Of a stretch of 64,000 nt of DNA, positions 45,265 through 54,770 are shown piece after piece. The stretch is taken from contig NZ_JAABOS010000008.1 in NCBI RefSeq assembly GCF_010078235.1, forward strand, positions 164,692 through 228,691, read 5' to 3'. Numbering within the stretch: the stretch's first letter is position 1; the number at the start of each line of letters is the position of its first letter. The notes under the pieces were generated by a model. It saw only the letters and a list, made by a program, of their open reading frames with translations, was not told the DNA's origin and did no database searches. Source of the stretch: Cognatundibacterium crateris (GTDB lineage Bacteria; Pseudomonadota; Gammaproteobacteria; Burkholderiales; Burkholderiaceae_D). The translations under genes were made by a program, and so were the position numbers.

Positions 45265-47922
45265 ATGAAAATGAACATGACACCAAAATTCCTTACCCTG
45301 AGCGTCGCGCTTGCCTGTTCACTGGTCAGCCTCAACCCGGCGACCGTGCATGCCGATACATCTGCCATTCCTCAAGTGAAGGCAGCTGATCTGACCCTGG
45401 AACAAGTTTTCCGTAGCAAGTCGTATGCAGGCCAGTCTGCGCGCCTGATCCACTTCAGCCATGACGCGCGCTATCTGGCTTATGTCTGGAATCCGTTTGG
45501 TGAAGTGGGTTCGGATTTGTATGTATATGACACACAAACCGGCGAGACTAAGCGCATCACTTCACCAGCCATCATGAAGGCTTACGATGCGCCGGAAGTC
45601 TGGGATAAGTTCGATAAAAAATTCCAGCAACGTGAAAAAGAAGAAGCAGAACGCCAGGCCAAAGCAGAAGCGCAGGCGGCCTATCTGCGTGGTGAAAAAG
45701 TTGATTTATTCCAATGGGAAAATGCCGCGCTGGAAGAGTTGAAAAAAGACCTGGCTGATAAAAAAGCCAAAGAAGCCGCTAGAAAAGCAGAGGCAGACGC
45801 TGAAGCAGCACAGGAAAAAGCCGCGGCCGGAAAAGCGGATGCCAAAGCCAGCAGCGACAAGAAAGACAATAAGGCCGACAGCGACAAAGCCAAAGAATTG
45901 TGGGAATTGCGCGATGAACTGAAGAAGAAAATCAACAAGAACAAACTCAAGGCGGGCGATTTGTATCCTGGCGTGGATCAATTGGTTTGGGCTAATAAGA
46001 AAAACGAATTGATTTTCCAATACCGCGGTGATCTGTTCCGTCTGCAGGCCAGCTCAGGCAAAATCGAACGCCTGACCCAGACTGATAAAGCCGAACGCAT
46101 CGTCGCTTATCAGGCCAATGACAAGGGCTATATCTACATGGATGACAAGCGCCTGTACAGCGCCAGCTTTGATTCCGGCGCAATCCGCCAGTTAAACCGT
46201 GAACTGATCCATCCGGATGACGCCGATAAAAAATACAGTATCTTCGATACCGTATTAAGTGAAGATAAAACCTGGATGGCGATCCGCGGATACGCGAACG
46301 AAGTAAATCCCGAGACTGACAAACCGTATCCAAATTCGGAACGTCAGGTTGAAATCATGAATTACAGCGAACGCTTTGCAACCGCAAAAAAAGTACCGCG
46401 CGAAGTATCAGATGACAAGCGCAAAGTATCTGCCACTGCCTTGTATATCCGCCGAGTGTCAGATGCCAATACCCGTCAGCCAGAACCAGTGTTCACCAAT
46501 AAGGGGGGCGATGTCTGGTTTGAAATGAGTAAAGTCAGCTGGGCCAAAGATGGCAGCCGCTACACCTTTTCGACCTGGGAACGTGAAAAAGATGTGCTCC
46601 GCATTTATGTCGGCAAGGCAGACGAAACTGCAAAGCCGAAAGTTGTATTCGAACGTCGTGGCAATGTCGGTCATGAAGTGGTCAACGTCATCGATCCACA
46701 ATTCACACCGGATAGCAAACAACTGATCGCGATCCTGGATGAACAAGGCTATCGTCAGCCCTACCTGATCAATACTGACAACGGTAGTGCAAAAGCCATC
46801 CTGAAAGGCGATTTTGAAGCGCACAATATTCTCGGTTTCACGCCAGACAGTAAGTCCATGTTTGTGTTGGCAAATAAAGGGGATTTCGCGGCGATGAATG
46901 TATTCAAAGCCGATCTGGCCAGTGGCGACATGAAGGCACTCGGACAGCAGGGTGACTTCCATCGCGCCAGCGATGCGGCCGAAAATGGTGAGAAGATCGC
47001 CAGCGTAGCGGGTCAGTGGTCCAGCCGCCCTGAACTGAAAGTGATTGATGTGAAATCCAGCAAGGTGCAGACCCTGACGCAGAGCCATGACAAGCAATGG
47101 GATGCGATTGCGGTACTGCGTCCGGAACGCTTCAGCTTCACCAACCGTCACGGCGATGCGATCCAGGCTTATGTGTTCAAACCAGCTGGCTGGCAAGCAG
47201 CGGATCAGCGTCCTGCCGTGGTGTACACCTACGGCGGCCCGCTGAATGACCGTCACATTGTTGAGACAGACAGTTTCCAGCCTACCGCCTATATGTTTGG
47301 TATGTATATGGCCGCCAAACACGGCTATGTGACGGTGGCCGTTGATCCGCGTGGCCATTCCAACTATGGCCGCAAATTCAGCGATGCCAACTGGGAACAG
47401 GTGGGCAAACCACAAACAGAAGATCTGGAAGATCTGGCGAAGTACATGCAGCAAAATCTGGGCGTCAATGGCCAGCGTATCGGTTTGACGGGCTGGAGCT
47501 TTGGTGGCTTCCAGACGCAATACACACTGTACACCAGTCCGGATACATTTGCGGCGGGTATCGCCGGTGCCGGTCCGACTGAGTGGGAAAACTATAACAG
47601 CTGGTATAGCGGCCGCACTATCGGTAAGACTGAGCGCAGCAAACCAAATCTGCGCAAGTATTCTTTATTGCCGCTGACGGCAGGCCTGAAAAAACCGCTG
47701 ATGCTGGTGCATGGTATGCAAGACCCCAATGTGCTGTATCAGGACACAGTGAATGTGTATCGCGCTTTGCTGGAAAACGGCAAAGAACAGTTAGTCGATC
47801 TGTTCCTCGATCCGGATGGCGAACATGGCATGGGTGGTGCGGTCAAGGCCAAAGCATGGCATAAGAAATACGAAAGCTTCTTCCTGCAACATTTGGGAAC
47901 TGCAGCGACGCCAGCGAAATAA
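45265..47922 (+). CDS. S9 family serine peptidase (prolyl oligopeptidase-like)
   Basis: An 885-residue exported peptidase. A signal peptide lies at residues 1-31. A beta-propeller region follows, then an alpha/beta-hydrolase domain with nucleophile S745 in GWSFGG, D820 in MQDPNV and H854 in EHGMGG. A Lys/Ala/Glu-rich, probably coiled-coil insertion lies at about residues 115-220 and is absent from typical DPP-like enzymes. The family cuts peptides after Pro or Ala, but specificity is unknown. Several start Met codons are possible at 45265-45280. Confidence 0.9.
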   Translation: MKMNMTPKFLTLSVALACSLVSLNPATVHADTSAIPQVKAADLTLEQVFRSKSYAGQSARLIHFSHDARYLAYVWNPFGEVGSDLYVYDTQTGETKRITSPAIMKAYDAPEVWDKFDKKFQQREKEEAERQAKAEAQAAYLRGEKVDLFQWENAALEELKKDLADKKAKEAARKAEADAEAAQEKAAAGKADAKASSDKKDNKADSDKAKELWELRDELKKKINKNKLKAGDLYPGVDQLVWANKKNELIFQYRGDLFRLQASSGKIERLTQTDKAERIVAYQANDKGYIYMDDKRLYSASFDSGAIRQLNRELIHPDDADKKYSIFDTVLSEDKTWMAIRGYANEVNPETDKPYPNSERQVEIMNYSERFATAKKVPREVSDDKRKVSATALYIRRVSDANTRQPEPVFTNKGGDVWFEMSKVSWAKDGSRYTFSTWEREKDVLRIYVGKADETAKPKVVFERRGNVGHEVVNVIDPQFTPDSKQLIAILDEQGYRQPYLINTDNGSAKAILKGDFEAHNILGFTPDSKSMFVLANKGDFAAMNVFKADLASGDMKALGQQGDFHRASDAAENGEKIASVAGQWSSRPELKVIDVKSSKVQTLTQSHDKQWDAIAVLRPERFSFTNRHGDAIQAYVFKPAGWQAADQRPAVVYTYGGPLNDRHIVETDSFQPTAYMFGMYMAAKHGYVTVAVDPRGHSNYGRKFSDANWEQVGKPQTEDLEDLAKYMQQNLGVNGQRIGLTGWSFGGFQTQYTLYTSPDTFAAGIAGAGPTEWENYNSWYSGRTIGKTERSKPNLRKYSLLPLTAGLKKPLMLVHGMQDPNVLYQDTVNVYRALLENGKEQLVDLFLDPDGEHGMGGAVKAKAWHKKYESFFLQHLGTAATPAK

Positions 47923-47954
47923 GCCGCGTTTCAGTAACATTGACGCGTTAGCAT

Positions 47955-47986
47955 AAGCCCTGCCGCCATCCGCGGCGGGGCTTTTT
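47955..47986 (+). terminator. Terminator of the S9 peptidase gene
   Basis: AAGCCCTGCCGC pairs with GCGGCGGGGCTT (one G-T pair) and is followed by Ts. Confidence 0.88.
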
Positions 47987-48120
47987 GTTACGCATCTCTG
48001 CATGTCGGCATTTCCGGCTGATTTTTACCGTAGCCTGAGGCCTGAGCTTACTCCACAATGACGCCTGCCTCCGTGAAAACAAATTCAGTCAGGCAATTTA
48101 AAGCGTAACAGGCCCTTATC

Positions 48121-48441
48121 ATGAAAACACCATTTACCCAGTATCTGTACTCCGTTCTGCGCCAGCTCAGCCAGGAATTCCGGCAATTCGCTACCCGCGG
48201 CGCACAAGCCTCTCTGCGTACCCCCTTGCCCCGCATCGCGCTGGTGCTGATGGCTATCCTGGTACTGCTGAGTCTGATACCTTTCATCCTTGCGCTGTTT
48301 ATTGCTTTCTTTGTGTTCCGCGTATTTCTGGGACTGCTCAGTCAGGCGCAACGCAAGCCAGCAAACGCGAACAGTTATGGCTCAGCAGAGCCAGCTCGGG
48401 AGCCTGGAACTGTGCGCTATTTGCCGCGACAAGATCAGTAA
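48121..48441 (+). CDS. Small hydrophobic protein of unknown function
   Basis: A 106-residue protein. Residues 1-35 are basic and Gln-rich, 37-74 form one or two membrane segments (IALVLMAILVLLSLIP, FILALFIAFFVFRVFLGLL) and the tail is polar with Arg and Pro. It lies alone between the S9 peptidase and HDOD genes, and a strong terminator follows by 21 bp, which supports a real gene. No Shine-Dalgarno site is clear and I recognise no family. Confidence 0.6.
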   Translation: MKTPFTQYLYSVLRQLSQEFRQFATRGAQASLRTPLPRIALVLMAILVLLSLIPFILALFIAFFVFRVFLGLLSQAQRKPANANSYGSAEPAREPGTVRYLPRQDQ

Positions 48442-48462
48442 GCATTGAAAACCCTTAAAGGC

Positions 48463-48505
48463 AGCAAGAATTAATTTCCACACAGAAATTAATTCTTGCT
48501 TTTTA
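48463..48505 (+). terminator. Terminator with a 16-bp perfect stem
   Basis: AGCAAGAATTAATTTC pairs perfectly with GAAATTAATTCTTGCT over a 6-base loop and is followed by TTTT. It is unusually long and AT-rich for this genome. Confidence 0.85.
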
Positions 48506-48583
48506 CTGCTCAGCCTCTAAGATGAACTTGCAACGCCGCTTAACATTATTTTGCAATGTGGTGTGCGTTAAAGGAGTGGCATC

Positions 48584-49420
48584 ATGGACGGGCTGAGCAT
48601 GTTCAAAATGATTGCTGACCAGGCCAGACAAGGTCAGCTGGTCTTCCCCACACATTTGGAACAAACGCTGAAACTGAAGCAGATGCTGGATGATCCGGAT
48701 TGCCATGCAGAGACAGCCAGCAAACTGATCAGTACCGATCCGCTACTCTCAGCGCGCATCGTGGCGGTCGCTAACTCGTCTGCGTATAACCGTTCCGGGA
48801 ATAGCGTCAGCAACATCCGTAACGCCGTCAGCCGCCTGGGCTTTAGTCAAACCAAAATCCTGGTCACTGCATTGATAGTGCGACAGTTAAACCAGCAATT
48901 GCGCGATCCGCTTCTGATTAGCAAGGCGCGTCAGTTATGGGAGCATACGGCGCATGTCGCGGCGCTGGCTCAGGTGATTGCCAAACATATCACCCACGTC
49001 GATCCTGATACTGCATTGTTTGCCGGTCTGATCCATGAGGTTGGCGGCTTTTATATGATTTCTTGTGCCGAACAGTATCCAGGCATACTCGACAGTGATA
49101 ATGAAGCCTGGAGTGAATATGGAGAAAAGCTGATCGGTCGCGGTGTCCTGCAGCAGCTGGAGATTCCGCGACATGTGATCGATGCGGTCGAATTCATGTG
49201 GAAGGGTTTAGCCGCCTATCCCCCAGAAAGCCTGGGCGACACCCTGATACTGGCGAACGATATTGCGCCCGTTCCTTCGCCACTGCATCAACATCTGAGC
49301 CCGGCAATGCAGCAACAGACTGCACACCTTAATTTTGAAATCGAAGAATCGACTTTACAGGAAATTTTGCGGGAAAGAGACGAGGAGATACATTCGCTGA
49401 GTCATGCGCTGCTCGCCTAG
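48584..49420 (+). CDS. HDOD domain protein
   Basis: A 278-residue cytoplasmic protein. HDOD features: LLSARIVAVANSSAYNRSGNSVSNIRNAVSRLGF and LFAGLIHEVGGFYM, where the HD metal-binding pair is only partly kept. HDOD proteins act in signalling, often beside c-di-GMP or chemotaxis pathways, and are non-catalytic. AAGGAG lies 8 bases before the ATG. No partner domain is fused. Confidence 0.88.
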   Translation: MDGLSMFKMIADQARQGQLVFPTHLEQTLKLKQMLDDPDCHAETASKLISTDPLLSARIVAVANSSAYNRSGNSVSNIRNAVSRLGFSQTKILVTALIVRQLNQQLRDPLLISKARQLWEHTAHVAALAQVIAKHITHVDPDTALFAGLIHEVGGFYMISCAEQYPGILDSDNEAWSEYGEKLIGRGVLQQLEIPRHVIDAVEFMWKGLAAYPPESLGDTLILANDIAPVPSPLHQHLSPAMQQQTAHLNFEIEESTLQEILRERDEEIHSLSHALLA

Positions 49421-49446
49421 AGCGGCAGCGCAGGACGACAAAACGA

Positions 49447-50523
49447 TCAGATCACGATGCGCCAGTTCTTACGCGCCATCGCATGGGTCAGTACGGCAAA
49501 CACAGCAGTAAACGCAATAGCAAATGCAGCAGAACTCCAGGCTTCGCCGATCAGCGCAGGCAGATATGGTGCAAACCCGTGCAGATAAATCCAGTCGCCG
49601 GCACCGGTGTATGCCAGCAGGCAGGTAGCGATCCAGGAACCCGCATAAGCGGCAATCGCATTAATGCCGAAGCTGCGGCCTATGGCAGGATATCCGCGCA
49701 CATCAATCAGCTGATGCACCAGCAATAGTAAGGCGGTCGCCCAGCCACTGGTCCATAACACAAAGGACGCGGTCCACATTTGCTTATTCCAGGGAAGTTC
49801 CAGGCCACTGATCAGACCCGCCAGCAAGCAGGCCAGCGCCAGCCATACCAGCTGCTTAGTTTGGCGATTGCGTAACAAGCTGCCAGCCTGAATCCCAAAC
49901 AGCACACTGCTCAATGCGCCCAGCGTGGACAATATGCCTTCCGGCTCCTGTGCCATCTGGGTCAGCGCATCATACTGATACGCCAGAGGTCCCAGCAATA
50001 CGCTGTCAATACGGTCCGACAGATTCGCATGTGGCAACAAAGAGCCACCACTCAGCAACAGCAAACTGTGTAGCGCCATCAGCGCCAGCAAAGCGATCCA
50101 GCGACTGCTTTGGGTACGCAGATACAGCATGATGAAGGCTGCCAGCACAAAGACAATGCCTATGCGTTGCAATACCCCCATCAGCCGGAATGCCCGCCCA
50201 TCAATGGTCAGGCAGGCAAACACATGCAAGGCGACACCCAGCAGTATCATGCGCAGCCCGCGGCGCAAGGCCTGACTGCGCAAAACTTCAGGCATGACGC
50301 CCTTAGCCAGTTGCGGCGCGAATGCCAGCTCCAGTGACAGGCCGACGATGAACAGAAAAAACGGGAAAATCAGGTCAGCCGGTGTACAGCCATTCCACTG
50401 CGCATGCTCCAGCCAGGGCAAGACATGATTCCAGTCACCCGCATTATTCACCAGCAGCATCCCGGCGACGGTCCAGCCGCGCAGTGCATCGATAGAAGAA
50501 TAGCGTACAGATTGTTGCGTCAT
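49447..50523 (-). CDS. NagX-like DUF5009 membrane protein (HGSNAT-like acyltransferase) 1
   Basis: A 358-residue inner-membrane protein with about ten helices. The N-terminus SIDALRGWTVAGMLLVNNAGDW and PADLIFPFFLFIVGLSLELAF match the family related to heparan-alpha-glucosaminide N-acetyltransferase. Members (NagX) are found in bacterial GlcNAc clusters; their activity is unproven, though acetyl transfer to amino sugars across the membrane is a fair guess. It is divergent from the AmpG-like transporter gene and paralogous to 52357-53526. Confidence 0.8.
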   Translation of the reverse strand: MTQQSVRYSSIDALRGWTVAGMLLVNNAGDWNHVLPWLEHAQWNGCTPADLIFPFFLFIVGLSLELAFAPQLAKGVMPEVLRSQALRRGLRMILLGVALHVFACLTIDGRAFRLMGVLQRIGIVFVLAAFIMLYLRTQSSRWIALLALMALHSLLLLSGGSLLPHANLSDRIDSVLLGPLAYQYDALTQMAQEPEGILSTLGALSSVLFGIQAGSLLRNRQTKQLVWLALACLLAGLISGLELPWNKQMWTASFVLWTSGWATALLLLVHQLIDVRGYPAIGRSFGINAIAAYAGSWIATCLLAYTGAGDWIYLHGFAPYLPALIGEAWSSAAFAIAFTAVFAVLTHAMARKNWRIVI

Positions 50524-50977
50524 TTGGGTTCACATCCTTAATTTCACAGGCAGACCACTTAGGATCAGGCCACTGGCATCACAGGCAGCACGCGAGGCCT
50601 GCCAATTACGTTTCAGGGGAATAGAGTAAAACGAAAATACAAGAGCAAAAAACGGATAACGGCAGCTAATACCAGTTACTGTTTTCAGCCAGATTTTCGC
50701 AGCTTAGCAACACGCGGCAGGAGACCACTAAAAAACCGGCAGTGCGCTCAATAACGCATTAATTCAAGGCACTGACAACAATTCGGGATCAGTATCAAGA
50801 GATGCGGAATATTCTACTGGCACTTAAGTGGCATTGCAAATATAAAACCAGTTGACCAGTCCAGCACTGACTAGTATGTTCTGCACTCTAGCCCTCATCC
50901 CACGCTCACAGAGATGAGCGGAGCAGCAGGCATGACGCCGGGCAGCGTGAGTTCCGATTATTTTTAGAGACAGCTCC
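50524..50977. promoter_or_regulatory. Divergent regulatory region of the NagX-like and AmpG-like genes
   Basis: 454 bp without a convincing gene. It should hold promoters in both directions. The main motif is the near-palindrome at 50818-50833. Half-site-like GACCACT occurs at about 50553 and 50723. Confidence 0.5.
50818..50833. promoter_or_regulatory. Near-palindrome shared with the nagK promoter
   Basis: TGGCACTTAAGTGGCA; the halves differ at one pair, and the inner CACTTAAGTG is perfect. It matches 12 of 16 bases of AGGTATTTAAGTGGTA at 63455-63470 before the GlcNAc kinase gene. It lies 145 bp upstream of the AmpG-like start. Confidence 0.5.
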
Positions 50978-52288
50978 ATGACAACAACAGCAGAGACAAA
51001 ATCTATCCATCCCATGCGCTGGGTACCCACGCTTTATCTGGCAGAGGGCCTGCCCTACTACGCGGTGGCGCTGGTCGCTGGCCTGATGTATAAAAGTCTG
51101 GGCGTACCGAATGACCAGATTGCACGCTGGACTGGCCTGATCGGCTTTGCCTGGGTCTTTAAATGTTTATGGAGTCCCTTCCTGGAAGCCGCCAGCAGTA
51201 AGAAGCTGATCGTGGTGCTGTTTCAATGCCTGGGTGGCGTCAGTCTGGTGCTGGTGGCCTTATCGCTGCAGTTACCTATGTGTTTCGCGGTCAGTATCGC
51301 CTTGCTGGCGATCGTCGCAATCGCCTCTGCCACCCATGATATTGCGGCTGACGGGCTATATATTTCAACTCTGAGCCACAAGCAACAGGCCGCCTACGCA
51401 GGCTGGCAAGGCGCTTTTTTCAATGCGGCCAAATTCATCTCACTCGGTGGCCTGGTGATATTGGCAGGTCATCTGGAAAAGCAAATGAGCGCGCATAATG
51501 CCTGGATGATTATCTTTGGCATACTCGGCGTGATGCTGATTGCACTCGGGATTTATCACAGCTGGGCCTTGCCAGGCACGCGCAATGTACAAACTGGCGA
51601 ATCCATGCAAACCGTATTCAGCACGCTGGTGGATGTGATCATCGATTTTTTCAAAAAGCCAGGCATCTGGCTGGCCATCACTTTCATTATTCTGTTCCGT
51701 GCCGGTGAAGGTCAGATACAAACCATAGGCCCGCTATTCCTGCGCGATAGCAAGGAGCTGGGCGGACTGGGACTGACTACCGATCAGGTCGGTCTGGTCT
51801 ATGGCAGCGCGGGTACCATCGCGTTTTTGGCGGGCAGCATATTGGGTGGCTACTTCACATCCTGGCTGGGCTTGCGTCGTGCGCTGCCGTGGCTGATCAT
51901 CGCCATGAATGTGCCGAATCTGGTATTTTTCTTTTTGAGTTCGCAAATGCCGGACAATATGGCGGTGATCGCCACTGCCCTGAGTTTCGAAATGTTTGGT
52001 TATGGTTTTGGCTTTGTCGGCCTGATCCTGTTCATCATGCAGGTCGTCGCAGTCGGTAAATACCAGACTGCGCATTACGCCCTGGGGACCGGCGTGATGC
52101 AGCTGGGTGCGGTGTTTTTCAAGATGATCAGCGGCGACATACAAATGGCGCTGGGCTATAAGAACTTCTTTATCTGGGTACTGATCTCAGCCATCCCGGT
52201 CCTGATACTGACCCGCTTTGTACGCATTCCTGAGCAGGACAAAGAACAGCCAGCGGCACCTGCCGTGGCTGAACAAGCCACCGCATAA
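50978..52288 (+). CDS. AmpG-like MFS transporter
   Basis: A 436-residue inner-membrane transporter with about twelve helices. MRWVPTLYLAEGLPYYAVA and ATHDIAADGLYISTL (with the conserved HDIAAD) are typical of AmpG/PAT-family permeases that import muropeptides (GlcNAc-anhydroMurNAc) into the cytoplasm. In this context uptake of GlcNAc-containing sugars is likely. It is flanked by two NagX-like genes on the opposite strand. Confidence 0.85.
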   Translation: MTTTAETKSIHPMRWVPTLYLAEGLPYYAVALVAGLMYKSLGVPNDQIARWTGLIGFAWVFKCLWSPFLEAASSKKLIVVLFQCLGGVSLVLVALSLQLPMCFAVSIALLAIVAIASATHDIAADGLYISTLSHKQQAAYAGWQGAFFNAAKFISLGGLVILAGHLEKQMSAHNAWMIIFGILGVMLIALGIYHSWALPGTRNVQTGESMQTVFSTLVDVIIDFFKKPGIWLAITFIILFRAGEGQIQTIGPLFLRDSKELGGLGLTTDQVGLVYGSAGTIAFLAGSILGGYFTSWLGLRRALPWLIIAMNVPNLVFFFLSSQMPDNMAVIATALSFEMFGYGFGFVGLILFIMQVVAVGKYQTAHYALGTGVMQLGAVFFKMISGDIQMALGYKNFFIWVLISAIPVLILTRFVRIPEQDKEQPAAPAVAEQATA

Positions 52289-52304
52289 GCCGGCATTTCC
52301 TCCT

Positions 52305-52340
52305 ACCCTGCTCAGCCTGCTAACACAGGCTGAGCAGGGT
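52305..52340. terminator. Convergent hairpin after the AmpG-like and NagX-like 2 genes
   Basis: A 15-bp perfect stem (ACCCTGCTCAGCCTG with CAGGCTGAGCAGGGT) and a 6-base loop, without a T-run, in the 68 bp between converging genes. Confidence 0.65.
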
Positions 52341-52356
52341 TCTGGCAACGCGCCAT

Positions 52357-53526
52357 TCAGATCCGCAATTGCCAGCCGCGTTTATCCAGCTGCGCCACGA
52401 TTACAAATAACAGCGTCATATATCCCTGCGTGATCAGCATGGCCACTTCGCCTTGCAGGCACCACTGCGGCCACCCGCCCCCCAGAGCACGCAACAAATG
52501 GAAGCCCAAGTAAGGCAATAAATACAGCAATAGCGAATGCCGCGCTGCAGGCAGAAGCAAAGCAACAGGACGGGCCAGCCAGTCGAGCTTGATGGCGCGC
52601 TCCAGACCCAGATAAGCCAACCAACAAGCTGCAACCGATATCCAGCCCCAGGATGGCGTGGCATGGATTTTAGAAACTGGGAAATAGTGACAGGTGATAA
52701 TCACCATCAAAACAAGCGCGATTGCCTGCAACGCCAATGCACCTGGTGTACGCGCAGTCGCAGCTGCAGGCAAGCGTATCAGCCAGGCTGCGCTGGCCGC
52801 GCCCATCAACACGATCTGGGTATGCGTGAGCAGGTTCGCCTGTTCCAGCACGGCAGATCCAAGCGGCAGCCAGCTTGTGAGCATCGCCCATAGCACACTG
52901 CAAATAAGCGCCAACAGCGCCAGATAAAGGCCACGCCGGCTCAGCCAGATCAGCGCCAGATTCGCGAGCCACGCAGCCCAGCCTATCAGTCCGAGTATGC
53001 CCCACCATTGTGGCCGTAAGATCGTGCTGCCGCCCTGCCCCACATAGCTGGCACACAATAGCAGCAACAGTAAAACAGCCACGCTACGCATGAGCACAAG
53101 CGGTCTGCCACTCAGCGCAGGCCAGTCCAGCCAGATACCCGCAATCGCCAGATACAACAAGACATTCCACAGATGGATGGGCAGCCACATCTGAGCTGCG
53201 TCGTAGCCACTGTCGGCATTGACCATCAAAACGCCGAGCAGCACCAGCACCGCAGAACGTCGCGTGGTCTGGACTGTGCGCTGCCAGCGCGAGCTTTTCG
53301 CTGCGCTGACTGACTGGCTCAGGTAGGCCGACATACCGACGATATACAAAAAAGCCGGGAACACCAGATCCGCTAAAGTCATATATCCGGCGTCTGCTGC
53401 AGCATGCTGCATCCAGCCCGGTATGCCAGTCACGCCGGCCAGATCATTGACCACTATCATGAGCACGATAGTCAGTGCGCGAAATACGTCAACCGTCTGC
53501 TGACGCTGCATAGCTAACTGCGCCAT
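52357..53526 (-). CDS. NagX-like DUF5009 membrane protein (HGSNAT-like acyltransferase) 2
   Basis: A 389-residue membrane protein with about eleven helices. TVDVFRALTIVLMIVVNDLAGV and TLADLVFPAFLYIVGMSAYL match the family and its paralogue at 49447-50523. Its ATG shares one base with the stop of the ABC ATPase gene (TGATG), so it is translationally coupled to the GlcNAc transport operon and is its last gene. This strengthens the link of the family to amino-sugar metabolism. Confidence 0.82.
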   Translation of the reverse strand: MAQLAMQRQQTVDVFRALTIVLMIVVNDLAGVTGIPGWMQHAAADAGYMTLADLVFPAFLYIVGMSAYLSQSVSAAKSSRWQRTVQTTRRSAVLVLLGVLMVNADSGYDAAQMWLPIHLWNVLLYLAIAGIWLDWPALSGRPLVLMRSVAVLLLLLLCASYVGQGGSTILRPQWWGILGLIGWAAWLANLALIWLSRRGLYLALLALICSVLWAMLTSWLPLGSAVLEQANLLTHTQIVLMGAASAAWLIRLPAAATARTPGALALQAIALVLMVIITCHYFPVSKIHATPSWGWISVAACWLAYLGLERAIKLDWLARPVALLLPAARHSLLLYLLPYLGFHLLRALGGGWPQWCLQGEVAMLITQGYMTLLFVIVAQLDKRGWQLRI

Positions 53527-54695
53527 CAGCAGGCTGGCTGCACTGACTGAACCGGCACGGCTGACAGGCTGCGCTGTACAGCCTGTCCATCTGCATCAAA
53601 CAAATGGCAATGCGCGAGATTCAGACTGACCTGTACGCTCTGGCCCGGTGTGGGTAAGGCTGCAGCCGCGGATACGCGCATCGCAAACATACCGTCCTGG
53701 CCGGCAGCGGACAGATATAAGACATTGCTGTCCCCCAGCTGCTCAACAAAGCCCAGTTGCAGTGTGAAACTGGCACTGTATCCTTCCGTTGCGGCGGATT
53801 GTGTGCTGCTTAGCTGCCAGTGCTCGGCGCGTACGCCCAGCGTCCACGGTGCTCCCGGCTGCAGCTGCGCTGGCAGCAGTGCGGTGCTAGTCACTGGTAT
53901 AGAAAAATCCGCCAGTCCGGGCAAACTCAGGCGCAAAGCAGCTGGCTGCACTTCCAGCAAACGCAGCTGGAAGAAATTCATTTTGGGCGAGCCCAAAAAG
54001 CCCGCCACAAACTGCGTGGCGGGCTGATGATACAACTCCATAGGCGTACCAACCTGAGCGATACCGCCCGCATGAAAGACTGCAATGCGCTGTCCCAGCG
54101 TCATGGCCTCAACCTGATCATGCGTCACATAGATCATGGTCGACTGTAATTCCTGATGCAAACGGCTCAGCTCTATGCGGGTCTGCACCCGCAGACTCGC
54201 GTCCAGATTCGACAAAGGCTCGTCCAGCAAAAACAATTGAGGCTGACGCACGATGGCACGCCCTATCGCCACCCGCTGCCGCTGACCACCCGATAAGTCT
54301 TTAGGTTTGCGATCTAACAGATGGCTGATCTGTAGTTTTTCAGCCGCCTGCGCTACCGCCTTGCGTATCTCCGCTTTCGGCATACGTGTGAGGCTCAAGG
54401 CAAAGGCCATGTTTTCAAACACCGTCATATGCGGATACAGTGCATAAGACTGAAACACCATCGCCAGGCCACGCTGCGCCGGTGGTGTTTCATTGGCACG
54501 CACACCGGCGATCTGTAATTCGCCATCTGTGATCTCTTCCAGCCCAGCGATCATACGCAGCAAGGTCGATTTACCGCAACCCGAAGGGCCGACAAAGACC
54601 ATGAATTCGCCGTCGCGGATATGCAGATTGATATCCTGCAGTACCATCTGCGATCCATAGGATTTACGAACTTGGTGCAAGCTGACTTCCGCCAT
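53526..54695 (-). CDS. Carbohydrate ABC transporter ATPase (MalK/UgpC type)
   Basis: A 389-residue ATPase. Walker A GPSGCGKST near residue 37, signature LSGGQRQRVAIGRAIVR, Walker B LFLLDEPLSNLD and switch His in YVTHDQVEA. The C-terminal 140 residues form the TOBE/regulatory part seen in MalK-like subunits. It should energise the permease pair at 56282-57996. It lies 75 bp after the GH3 gene. Confidence 0.93.
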   Translation of the reverse strand: MAEVSLHQVRKSYGSQMVLQDINLHIRDGEFMVFVGPSGCGKSTLLRMIAGLEEITDGELQIAGVRANETPPAQRGLAMVFQSYALYPHMTVFENMAFALSLTRMPKAEIRKAVAQAAEKLQISHLLDRKPKDLSGGQRQRVAIGRAIVRQPQLFLLDEPLSNLDASLRVQTRIELSRLHQELQSTMIYVTHDQVEAMTLGQRIAVFHAGGIAQVGTPMELYHQPATQFVAGFLGSPKMNFFQLRLLEVQPAALRLSLPGLADFSIPVTSTALLPAQLQPGAPWTLGVRAEHWQLSSTQSAATEGYSASFTLQLGFVEQLGDSNVLYLSAAGQDGMFAMRVSAAAALPTPGQSVQVSLNLAHCHLFDADGQAVQRSLSAVPVQSVQPAC

Positions 54696-54770
54696 CGCTG
54701 TCTCTGCCTCTGCCTTAATGTGCTTATCTGAATATTGGTATTGCTTTATCCGCTGCGCTGGGCTTCGGAT

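Noticed and set aside
46459..47520. 353-codon minus-strand open frame
   Set aside because: Antisense to the S9 peptidase, which has a full catalytic triad; no start signal or family features.
50824..51030. 68-codon minus-strand open frame
   Set aside because: It overlaps the candidate operator and the start of the AmpG-like gene and has no ribosome site.
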